A stretch of 64,000 bases of DNA from Deltaproteobacteria bacterium (GTDB taxonomy: Bacteria; Desulfobacterota; Desulfuromonadia; Geobacterales; Geobacteraceae): contig SBEG01000002.1 in NCBI GenBank assembly GCA_009668975.1, forward strand, positions 124,001-188,000. Reading direction: 5' to 3'. The notes below the pieces were generated by a model. That model ran no database searches. It was not told where the DNA came from and was given only the letters and a program-made list of their open reading frames with translations. The position numbers were made by a program, and so were the translations under genes. Positions 1-6,840 of the stretch are shown piece after piece (position 1 is the first letter of the stretch; the number at the start of each line of letters is the position of its first letter).

Positions 1-1
1 T

Positions 2-258
2 GGCCGCATTATTCTTCCTTTTACCTTGTTGCGTCGCCTTGAATGCGTTCTCGAAAAGGACAAACAGGTCGTTTTGAAAAAACACGGTGAAGTTAGCCGG
101 ATGAAGCTACCGGAAGAGGCGTATGAGAAGATGATGCTGCGCTCGACGGAGGCGAAATTCTTCAATACTTCGCCGATGGAACTTTAAAGCTCGGGGAGTC
201 CGGCATCAAGGACAACTTGGAGACCTATATTCAGTCTTTCTCCAGGGATGCGCGGGAG
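2..258 (+). pseudogene. hsdM N-terminal remnant (type I modification subunit)
   Basis: The first reading frame begins outside the window and carries the HsdM N-terminal hallmark [18 protein letters not shown], continuing to a TAA at about 185-187. A different frame then continues HsdM-like sequence (NLETYIQSFSRDAREM) up to about 258, so the gene is frameshifted as well as truncated. In intact HsdM these two segments lie next to each other in the helical N-terminal domain, and the SAM-binding methylase domain would follow. Here it is absent and Mrr-like sequence follows directly. No functional methylase can be made from this piece. Confidence 0.75.
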
Positions 259-656
259 ATGGAAAGACTTGTTGCTGCAATTCTCAGGGGGATGGGATAT
301 AAGTCGCGAGTAACTCCCGTCGGTCCGGACCGCGGAGTTGATGTCCTGGCCTCACCCGACGGGCTAGGGTTGGAACAACCGCGAATTCGATGTGAAGTGA
401 GCACCGTAAAGCTCAGATGGGAGCCCAGGATATACGGAGTTTTCTCGGCGGCTTGCGTGAAGGTAACCGTGGCCTTTACGTGAGTACTGGCGGTTTTACA
501 AAAGAAGCGAAATACGAAGCCGAAAGGTCAAATGTGCCTTGTACTCTAATCGATTTAGATGAACTGGCAAGCCTCGTAATCGATAATTACGAAAAGTTCG
601 ACCTTGAAGGTTGCACATTGATTCCACTTGTGAAGGTTTATTGGCCGGCGGAATAA
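259..656 (+). pseudogene. mrr: Mrr-type restriction endonuclease remnant, frameshifted
   Basis: Residues read in two frames give a nearly complete Mrr catalytic domain: RLVAAILRGMGYKSRV, GPDRGVDVLASPDGLG and RIRCEV in the first frame, then MGAQDIRSFLGGL, LYVSTGGFTKEAKYEAER and LIPLVKVYWPA in another. The frames can be joined by restoring one base near 397-400, which would recreate EVKHRKAQMGAQ. The lost base lies in the codon for the catalytic lysine of the family's D...ExK motif, so the enzyme is dead. The N-terminal DNA-binding region is replaced by the hsdM fragment upstream. Confidence 0.8.
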
Positions 657-687
657 AGAAACACGACACTGGGGGCATTTAATAGTT

Positions 688-710
688 GGCGCGGAGTCCG
701 CGCCGGGTGA
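688..710. repeat. REP-like palindrome, copy 1
   Basis: A 7-bp GC stem (688-694 with 698-704) closed by AGT is followed by GGTGAG. The same core CGGAGTCCGCGCCGGGTGAG recurs at 12031-12050. It lies just before a decayed REP-associated transposase start, the usual setting of such palindromes. Confidence 0.65.
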
Positions 711-763
711 GGAGGTCACTGGAGTCAGGTTTGACTTCTAGTCATTCGCTGGAGTAAATCACC

Positions 764-826
764 ATGGCAAGAAAACCACCCAACCACTTTCCTGGCGCTG
801 CCCGCCATGTTATTCTTCGTAAGACA
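764..826 (+). pseudogene. REP-associated tyrosine transposase (RAYT) remnant, N-terminus only
   Basis: ATG at 764 opens MARKPPNHFPGAARHVILRK, the characteristic N-terminus of Y1/IS200-like REP-associated transposases, where HVILR contains the start of the first core strand. Similarity stops after 21 codons, so the HUH motif and catalytic tyrosine are missing. Two similar starts occur at 6459 and 6616. Confidence 0.75.
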
Positions 827-876
827 AAAACTCTAGCCTGACCATAAAGTTACACAGATCAACAAAGGAGAAACCA

Positions 877-1608
877 TTGACGTCGATTCGACAACTTTTG
901 ACAAATGCCCGTTTCAGCACAGTGCTGATGTATCTGCTCATGGGCCTGCTACTGGCTGCTGCAATCATTTTTGCCGGTAAAGAGATTGAACATCACATCA
1001 ATTTGATCGATGCATGGATCACGAACCTCGGGCCATGGGGGATTCTGGCGTTTATCGCTTTGTTCGTCGTGACAACTTCCGTCCTCATGCCTGATTCGGT
1101 CCTGTCGATCATGGCCGGGGCTCTCTTTGGTCTGGCTTGGGGAGCAGCGGCAATTATTACCGGGAGCCTACTGTCTGCGGCGTTGCAGTATGCTCTCTCA
1201 CAACAGGTTTTGCGGGCCAAAATTCAACGGGTGGTCGATAAAAACCCTTCTCTTGCCGCTATTCAACGGACCATATGTCACGATGCCCTGCGGCTGCAGG
1301 CGCTCCTGCGATTGACACCCTTAAATCCGGCAACGGTCAGCTACATACTCGGTGCGGCTGGGGTCCGTTTTTCCAGTTTCATGCTTGCGTGCCTGGCCCT
1401 TGTTCCCACGTTATTCATCGAGGTGTACTTCGGCTACGCCGGTAAGCACGTGGCACGGATGGCAGGCCGAAACACCTCGGCGGTGTACCTTCACGACGCG
1501 ATCGTTATTGGCGGACTTGTGGTAACCGTCATCGTCATGGTCGTCGTTTCGCGAATGGCTCGTAAATCTTTCATGGAGGCCGTTGCCCGGACGGAAGACT
1601 CGGCGTGA
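877..1608 (+). CDS. TVP38/TMEM64 (VTT-domain) inner-membrane protein
   Basis: A 243-residue polytopic membrane protein with about five to six hydrophobic segments. The central block (LMPDSVLSIMAGALFGLAWG, then RLTPLNPATVSYILGAAGV) matches the VTT/SNARE-associated fold of the DedA and TVP38 families, proposed to act in lipid scrambling or small-solute transport. Translation probably starts at TTG 877, since an AAAGGAG Shine-Dalgarno ends 6 nt upstream and no ATG fits. The first helix spans about residues 14-33 and the last about 205-228, ending in a short charged tail. It stands alone between repeat-rich intergenic regions. The family call is good; the substrate is unknown. Confidence 0.85.
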   Translation: MTSIRQLLTNARFSTVLMYLLMGLLLAAAIIFAGKEIEHHINLIDAWITNLGPWGILAFIALFVVTTSVLMPDSVLSIMAGALFGLAWGAAAIITGSLLSAALQYALSQQVLRAKIQRVVDKNPSLAAIQRTICHDALRLQALLRLTPLNPATVSYILGAAGVRFSSFMLACLALVPTLFIEVYFGYAGKHVARMAGRNTSAVYLHDAIVIGGLVVTVIVMVVVSRMARKSFMEAVARTEDSA

Positions 1609-1629
1609 TTTAAATCTTTTCATTGCTTG

Positions 1630-1672
1630 TCACGCATGAGAGTCACAGGTCTCCACCTGACACCCGGACTCT
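1630..1672. repeat. REP-like half element shared with 6468-6530
   Basis: ACGCATGAGAGT followed by CACAGGTCTCCACC recurs almost exactly at 6468-6495, where it directly follows a decayed RAYT start. Here it lies just downstream of the TVP38 gene. The copy at 6480-6526 is completed as an imperfect hairpin (GTCAGGTCTCCACC facing GGTTGGAGACTTGAC). Confidence 0.5.
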
Positions 1673-1859
1673 TTGTTCGACTGGCGGAAATTGGAAATTA
1701 ATGCGTCGAGCTGTAAACGATTCCGTTACCAAAACGTTAACTGGGTAAGAGTATTTGCCGTAGAATCTCTCACGCGCACAAACTGTTGTCAGGTCTTCAG
1801 CGTGGGATAAGCTTCTCGTGGCTCTCGGAATATTTTTCAAACGATTATGAGAGGGTATC

Positions 1860-3257
1860 ATGTCAAAACTTCAACGCAGTGTGAAATTTCTGGTCTGCAC
1901 CTGGATGGTAACCGCTTTCCTGGGGTGCGTACTCCCGCCAACCTACCAAAATAACGGCCAATATGTTGATACAGGATATCAAGAATATGATCAGTATGGC
2001 TATGACTCGGCACTGCCGCCGCCTATCGATTTATATGCGGCTCCCGATGTAATCGTGTTGCCTGATACCGACTCTGTGTATGTTGTTCCCGGCATCTCGG
2101 TTGATTTGTTTTTCTGGGATGGCTGGTGGTGGCGTCCATGGGAAGGTCGTTGGTATCGCTCGCAATATTATAATCAGGGTTGGCGGTATTATAACAATGT
2201 CCCGAGTTTTTATTATGATGTAGACCCGGGTTGGAGAGGGTACTACCGAGACCGTACTTGGTATGGACATCGCTGGAACTATGAACGGATACCTACTCAT
2301 CGACTTCAACAGAACTGGAAAAGCTGGAATACTAACCGCTATTGGGAAAATCAAAGAACTTGGGGCGTCCAGGGCTATCGTCCTCGACCGCAACAACAAA
2401 GACTGGAACTGAGACAACAACGGCAACAGCAATATCGTCAGCGGCAAGAGTTTCAGCGAAGTCCGCAACAAATGCAACAGGAACAGCGTCGTCAGCAAGA
2501 TCAGAAGAGACCATTAGACAGGCAGTGGCAAGAAGATCGGCAGAGACAAGAAGACCGGCAGAGACAAGAAGACCGGCAGAGACAAGAAGAGCAGTTGCGA
2601 CAACGAGATTGGCAGAGAAATGAAGAGCAGAGGAGACAGCAAGACCGGCAGAGACAGGAAGAGCTGCAGCGACAACGAGACCGGCAGAAAAATGAGGAAC
2701 AGAAGAGACAGCAAGACCTGCAGAGGCAGGAAGAACAACAGCGACAACGAGACTGGCAGAGACAAGAAGAACAGCAGAAACAGCAAAAGCTGCAGAGACA
2801 GCTAGAACAGAAGAGACAGCTGGATCACCAGAGACAGCAAGATTGGCAGAGACAAGAAGAGCAGCAGAGGCAACAGGACCGGCAGAAGCAGCTGGAACAG
2901 AAGAGACAACTGGATCACCAGAGACAGCAAGAGTGGCAGAGGCAGCAAGACCAGCAACGACAAGAGGAACAAAAGAATCAGCAAGGCCGGCAGCGGCAAG
3001 AATTTCAGCAACGACAACAAGATCGGCAGAGACCAGTTGAGCAGAAGAAACAACAAGAACAGCGGAAGCAAGTCGATCAGAAAAGACAACAATACCAGCA
3101 GAGGCAAGAAGGGCAGAAACGGCAATTAGAGCAGAAGCGACAACAAGATCAGCAGAAGCAGATAGAAGACAAGCAGATAGAAGACAAGCAGAAGGAAGAC
3201 AAGCAGAGGCAGTCTCAAGAAGAACAGGATAGAAGGCATTCCGAACGGAGAAGGTAG
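1860..3257 (+). CDS. Trp/Tyr-rich lipoprotein with a long Gln/Arg/Glu repeat tail
   Basis: A 465-residue predicted lipoprotein with a type II signal peptide and lipobox AFLGC (Cys23). Residues about 70-170 are very rich in Trp and Tyr (WDGWWWRPWEGRWYRSQYY), resembling small YXWGXW-type envelope proteins. From about residue 175 to the end the protein is almost only Gln, Arg, Glu, Lys and Asp in degenerate heptad-like units such as RQRQEEQQRQQDRQ, predicted to form a long charged coiled coil or disordered rod. The underlying DNA (2500-3230) is a degenerate tandem repeat, which also produces long spurious open frames on both strands. No SD is obvious; the ATG is set by the signal peptide. The function is unknown; a role in cell-envelope or RNA/matrix contact is speculation. 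Confidence 0.75.
   Translation: MSKLQRSVKFLVCTWMVTAFLGCVLPPTYQNNGQYVDTGYQEYDQYGYDSALPPPIDLYAAPDVIVLPDTDSVYVVPGISVDLFFWDGWWWRPWEGRWYRSQYYNQGWRYYNNVPSFYYDVDPGWRGYYRDRTWYGHRWNYERIPTHRLQQNWKSWNTNRYWENQRTWGVQGYRPRPQQQRLELRQQRQQQYRQRQEFQRSPQQMQQEQRRQQDQKRPLDRQWQEDRQRQEDRQRQEDRQRQEEQLRQRDWQRNEEQRRQQDRQRQEELQRQRDRQKNEEQKRQQDLQRQEEQQRQRDWQRQEEQQKQQKLQRQLEQKRQLDHQRQQDWQRQEEQQRQQDRQKQLEQKRQLDHQRQQEWQRQQDQQRQEEQKNQQGRQRQEFQQRQQDRQRPVEQKKQQEQRKQVDQKRQQYQQRQEGQKRQLEQKRQQDQQKQIEDKQIEDKQKEDKQRQSQEEQDRRHSERRR
2500..3235 (+). repeat. Degenerate tandem repeat coding the Gln/Arg-rich rod
   Basis: Units built from CAGAGACAAGAAGA-like blocks repeat tens of times with point variation, including the run AAGACCGGCAGAGAC at 2550-2590 and longer duplicated blocks near 2810-2940 (GACAGCTGGATCACCAGAG twice). 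Such DNA is prone to slippage and length change. Confidence 0.8.
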
Positions 3258-3751
3258 GTGAGGGATTTAGGAAAAATCCTGCAATGGTGGTTGAAGAACT
3301 GCCTGTTTTTAGAACAATAACCGGCTGAAGAGTCGTGATTATTTTTGGCAAGAATCACCAGAATTTGTTTTTTCTCTTTGACTTTATCCTCAGTAGTAAT
3401 GAGATGACAAAGGGGGGGGATCTTAAATTCTGAAAGACGATTTGAAGTACAGGTAACGCTATTTTCCAACCGGGAAGTTGGCTCAGAAAGGTCCTCTTTC
3501 AGTCAACTTCCTGACCTTCTCTACCAGGAAAAACCTCCCCTGACACAAATACATTTCACCATGCTCTTCAAAAAACGGCGGGTATCTGCCTTGCAATCAA
3601 GGATCCCTCTATCCAAGACCTGGATTCCCTGTGCTGTTTCATACGTTTTACCGGACTTGCAGGATTCCACATCCGTGTATACTTTCCAGAAGGAATCAGG
3701 ATTTCCGCGTGGTTTATGTGGAAATAACCTAGAAAGAAAGGGGATGCCGAA
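3258..3751. other. Intergenic region without a recognised gene
   Basis: About 490 bases. A 64-codon open frame at 3561-3755 has no ribosome site and no recognisable family. A possible weak promoter (TTGCAG, 15-nt spacer, TATACT ending near 3684) would suit the downstream Cache gene, but the short spacer makes it doubtful. Confidence 0.4.
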
Positions 3752-5710
3752 ATGAAAACCGTACAGATTATTTTTCTGCTCCTGCTGCTATCTTTTCCGG
3801 CGCTGGCTGCCGAAGCCGTGCCCGTCAACGAAAGCGGGGAAGCCGCGGCAACACGGGTTGCGGACATGCGTATTCTCCTCAATGCCTTTACCGCACTTGC
3901 CGAGGATCACATCCAGGGGACGTTGCACGGATTGAAAATTCTTTCCGCAACCGGTGCGATGCAGAGCGGCGACTGGAATGCCATGAAGGCCACACTCGGC
4001 GAATTCAGCACAAGCGGAATCGATGCTGCCGCAGTTTGGTATGCCCGCCCCGACGGCCACTACTATACGGTGGATAAGGGGCTGATTGACCAGACCCTCA
4101 GCGATCGGCCGTATTTCCCGCGTCTCATGGCCGGTGCCAGCGTGGTTGGCGATCTTGTCATCAGCAAATCCACGGGAAAGCGTAGCGCGATACTGGCGGT
4201 CCCGGTGTGGAAGAACGGCACGGTCAACGGCGCCCTCGGCGTGTCCCTGTCGGCGGAAAAAATGAGCAGGATGCTGCAGGAGAAACTGGCGCTGCCAGCT
4301 GATATGGTATTTTACGCCCTCGATGCAGAGGGGCAGAGTTCGCTTCATAGCGAATCGAGTCGTCTGTTTTCCTTTCCCTCCGATCTCGGCAGCAAGTCCC
4401 TCAAGGATGCGGTGCAGGAGATGCTCGCGCGACCGGAGGGAGTTGTCCGGTACGAGTTCCACGGTAACAAGGTCGTCGTTTTCAAGCGGTCACCCCTGAC
4501 AGGCTGGGTCTTTGCCATTGGCTTCCTTGCCGACACACCCGGCGCCGCAGCAGGAAGCGCGATGCCGCCGATCGTTGCTGAACTGGAAAAGGATCTCGGC
4601 GACAAATTTCGCATGATTGACGCCGACCTTGCTGCTGCCGCAAAGGAGCTGTCGGCAAGCGGACTGAAGAATCAAACGGCCAGGAAAATCCTTGACGACC
4701 TGTGCCGGTCCACGTCGTCCGCGATCGATTGTGCGACGGTTGACAGCGCAGGTACCATGCTCCTGATCGAGCCAGCGAAGTACCGGAAATTCGAGGGTGC
4801 CGCCATCGGATCCCAGGAGCAGATGGTCCGGCTGCATGCAACGAAGAAACCGGTGATGAGCAGGGTAATCCGCACCGTTGAGGGTCTGGACGCCGTGGAT
4901 ATTGAACATCCTGTCTTTTCTCCGCAGGGCACCTTCGAGGGGTCGGTCAGCATGCTCATCACGCCGGAGTCGCTGATTGCAAGCGTGGCCGGAAAGCTCG
5001 TCCAGGGCCTGCCCATCGATGTCTGGGCAATGCAGACGGACGGCCGGATACTCTATGACCCCGACCGGGAAGAGATCGGACGGATGCTGTTTTCCGATAC
5101 GATCTATAAACCTTTTCCCGAACTTCTTGCCCTTGGTGCCGAGATCGCGAAAGAGCCGAACGGCTCCGGCAGCTACACGTTTCTCGGTAAGGGGCTAGCA
5201 AAGCCGGTAACGAAAAATGCCTATTGGACGAGTGTCGGGCTCTACGGTACCGAATGGCGGGTTGTGGCAACCCACACTCTCTCTGAAGACGGCAGACAGG
5301 CCAGAAGAGAGTTGGCAGAACTCGGGGTGAAATCCTCAGAGGAGGCGCTCCGTGAGTTGGCGGGGCAGCCGGAACTGATAGACGCGCTGGCCGGATACGA
5401 CCAGGCCACGGTTCAACGCTTCTTCACCCGCTATCTTACCGAGCAGTACGGAATTTACGCCATCCAGTGGCTGGACTCGCGCGGCATCAGCCGCTACGGC
5501 TTTCCGGTGGAAAACAGCCTCACGAATTATGATCTGCGCAGACGGAAAACGCCTGCTTCAAAAGCACTTTTGCAGGCGCATTTAGAGCGAAAAGAGAGTT
5601 CGTTTGACGCCCCCCTGGTGGAGGGAGAGGTGGGACATTTCTTCCTGGTACCGGTCAGGAAGGGCAAGCGTTATCTCGGCATGATCTATATCATCAGTCT
5701 GCGGCCGTGA
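3752..5710 (+). CDS. Secreted tandem double-Cache sensor-like protein without an output domain
   Basis: A 652-residue protein with a cleavable signal peptide (LLLLLLSFPALAAEA, residues 1-20) and an SD (GAAAGGGGA) 9 nt before ATG. Residues about 40-280 form a dCache-like ligand-binding region (DAAAVWYARPDGHYYTVD, DRPYFPRLMAGASVVGDLV, KRSAILAVPVWKNGTVNGALGVSLS). Residues about 290-510 repeat the pattern (IDCATVDSAGTMLLIEP, VDIEHPVFSPQGTFEGSVSM, LPIDVWAMQTDGRILYD), and the C-terminus (540-652) looks like a third PAS/Cache-type module. These folds normally sense small molecules in the periplasm and are joined to kinases, cyclases or chemoreceptors. Here there is no transmembrane helix after the sensor and no output domain, so the protein is probably a free periplasmic binding protein. 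Confidence 0.75.
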   Translation: MKTVQIIFLLLLLSFPALAAEAVPVNESGEAAATRVADMRILLNAFTALAEDHIQGTLHGLKILSATGAMQSGDWNAMKATLGEFSTSGIDAAAVWYARPDGHYYTVDKGLIDQTLSDRPYFPRLMAGASVVGDLVISKSTGKRSAILAVPVWKNGTVNGALGVSLSAEKMSRMLQEKLALPADMVFYALDAEGQSSLHSESSRLFSFPSDLGSKSLKDAVQEMLARPEGVVRYEFHGNKVVVFKRSPLTGWVFAIGFLADTPGAAAGSAMPPIVAELEKDLGDKFRMIDADLAAAAKELSASGLKNQTARKILDDLCRSTSSAIDCATVDSAGTMLLIEPAKYRKFEGAAIGSQEQMVRLHATKKPVMSRVIRTVEGLDAVDIEHPVFSPQGTFEGSVSMLITPESLIASVAGKLVQGLPIDVWAMQTDGRILYDPDREEIGRMLFSDTIYKPFPELLALGAEIAKEPNGSGSYTFLGKGLAKPVTKNAYWTSVGLYGTEWRVVATHTLSEDGRQARRELAELGVKSSEEALRELAGQPELIDALAGYDQATVQRFFTRYLTEQYGIYAIQWLDSRGISRYGFPVENSLTNYDLRRRKTPASKALLQAHLERKESSFDAPLVEGEVGHFFLVPVRKGKRYLGMIYIISLRP

Positions 5711-5730
5711 GAGGAGTGAGAAGCAATTGA

Positions 5731-5785
5731 AGTTCCGGTCCATCGGGGGCATCTAGCCTTGGCCTGCCCCCATGGACTTGGAACT
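5731..5785. terminator. Convergent hairpin between the Cache gene and the small secreted gene
   Basis: An imperfect 20-bp inverted repeat (5731-5751 with 5765-5785; AGTTCCGGTCCATCGGGGGC facing GCCCCCATGGACTTGGAACT) lies between two convergent genes. There is no strong T tract, so bidirectional termination is inferred. Confidence 0.5.
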
Positions 5786-5831
5786 GTGCAAACATACGGT
5801 GCGGTTTTCTTGAGAAATCGCCCTGTCCGCG

Positions 5832-6137
5832 TTACTTGTGTTTGTAATGACCGTGCTTATAACCATTGTCCCGATGATGTTTGCCGTGTTTCTTCTTTTT
5901 AAGGTATACGCGGCGCCCATGTTCCACATAGTACGGACCTCCGCTGGAGACACGGATCGTTACGCCTGGAGGTGCCGGCAGGTAGGCATCGATGTTGATA
6001 TTCACGCCGGGGAGGGGAGGGGCTGGTAAACCGGGAGGCGCCGGCAGTCCGGGTAGACCGGCAATGGCTTCGCTGTATCTGAAGGTGCCGGCGGCAGCTG
6101 CCAGTAGAAGCATGGATAGAAGAATTTTTGTACGCAT
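5832..6137 (-). CDS. Small secreted Gly/Leu/Pro-repeat, Lys/His-tailed protein under GEMM-I control
   Basis: A 101-residue protein with a signal peptide (residues 1-25), then GLPGLPAPPGLPAPPLPG repeats, a short middle segment (VTIRVSSGGPYYVEHGRRVYL), and a very basic Lys/His-rich C-terminus (KKKKHGKHHRDNGYKHGHYKHK in parts). GGAG lies 6 nt before the ATG. No family is recognised. The His/Lys tail could bind metal, heme or polyanions at the cell surface, but that is inference. The leader contains a clear GEMM-I cyclic-dinucleotide riboswitch (6211-6325), so expression should follow an intracellular second messenger, as for several small extracellular proteins in Geobacter. Confidence 0.8.
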   Translation of the reverse strand: MRTKILLSMLLLAAAAGTFRYSEAIAGLPGLPAPPGLPAPPLPGVNINIDAYLPAPPGVTIRVSSGGPYYVEHGRRVYLKKKKHGKHHRDNGYKHGHYKHK

Positions 6138-6210
6138 TACGACTCCTTTATTCAGGGATTTTGCTGCTGCATTTGCGGAAAAACACTCTGCTGTCCGGAC
6201 GTCAGGACGC

Positions 6211-6325
6211 AGAAAACAGAAAAGCCGGGGCAGAAATATAATGATATTTCGGCAACCCGGCTATCTCGTTGAGACCCAGTAGGCTTTCCGCCCCATCCTC
6301 ACGGATGGTTGAGTATTATCGTCTA
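6211..6325 (-). promoter_or_regulatory. GEMM-I cyclic-dinucleotide riboswitch with terminator platform
   Basis: Read on the minus strand, the leader starts GACGATAATACTCAACC, then a small hairpin (CCATCC-gtga-GGATGG), the invariant GGGCGGAAAGCC, a second hairpin arm, and AGCCGGGTTGCCGAAATAT. This is the GEMM-I aptamer. Its 3' part can alternatively pair as GCCGGG...CCCGGC with a nested AAATAT stem, followed by a T-rich run (TTTTCTGTTTT), giving an intrinsic terminator. Ligand binding would therefore compete with termination (ON switch expected). Geobacter members of this class often sense 3',3'-cGAMP rather than c-di-GMP; the ligand cannot be settled by eye. It lies 73 nt before the start of the secreted-protein gene. 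Confidence 0.9.
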
Positions 6326-6424
6326 CCACGAGTGGAAAATTTTGGCCTATGGTATCTGATCGAAATTAAATGTCAACGGAAAAACTGAATTGGCGTCAAG
6401 CTTCCGCTACCCTTAGGGGCTGGT

Positions 6425-6530
6425 TTGTCTTTTAGACATTTGCTGATATAAATCACCCATGGCAAGAACGCATGAGAGTGTCAGGTCTCCACCGATGATA
6501 TTGTCACGGTTGGAGACTTGACACCTGTGC
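6425..6530 (+). pseudogene. RAYT start remnant joined to a REP-like hairpin
   Basis: CATTTGCTGATATAAATCACCC-ATGGCAAG (ATG at 6459) closely copies the leader and first codons of the remnant at 764 (CATTCGCTGGAGTAAATCACC-ATGGCAAG). After four codons the frame turns into ACGCATGAGAGTGTCAGGTCTCCACC, the REP-like element also found at 1630. A hairpin follows (6480-6526). Confidence 0.6.
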
Positions 6531-6615
6531 CATGATGCCGCTGCAATAAAGCAATTTTTGCCACAGAGGGGGGAGTGGGGATTGCAACATTGCAAGTTAA
6601 AGGTTTCATCTAAAC

Positions 6616-6796
6616 ATGGCACGTAAACCCCGTATCCATTATCCCGGTGCATGTTATCACGTAATCCTGCGTGGGAATGCCCGGCAGACATCTTCCTCGA
6701 CGATGTGGACAGGTATCGCTTTTACCTGCTGGTCCAAGAGGGAATCGAACGATTCGGCTTTCGTGTACACGCCTTTTGCCTAATGACAAATCAAGC
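6616..6796 (+). pseudogene. RAYT (Y1 transposase) N-terminal remnant, frameshifted
   Basis: ATG 6616 gives MARKPRIHYPGACYHVILRGNARQ. After a one-base shift near 6685 the frame continues DIFLDDVDRYRFYLLVQEG and FGFRVHAFCLMTNQ, the conserved run leading to the HUH metal site of REP-associated tyrosine transposases. The sequence stops before that motif and before the catalytic Tyr. The remnant sits directly upstream of the TraB-like gene and may have displaced its original leader. Confidence 0.85.
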
Positions 6797-6840
6797 ATGA
6801 CCTGTTGCCGCCCCTTAACCGCTGACTCTATGGATTCCCC

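Noticed and set aside
2332..3351. Long minus-strand open frame of 339 codons over the lipoprotein gene
   Set aside because: It is produced by the low-complexity tandem repeat and contains only Ala/Ser/Val/Leu-rich repeats, with no ribosome site. The plus-strand frame has a clear lipoprotein signal.
3788..5270. Several minus-strand frames over the Cache gene
   Set aside because: They overlap a gene with signal peptide, SD and domain motifs, and none has a family feature.
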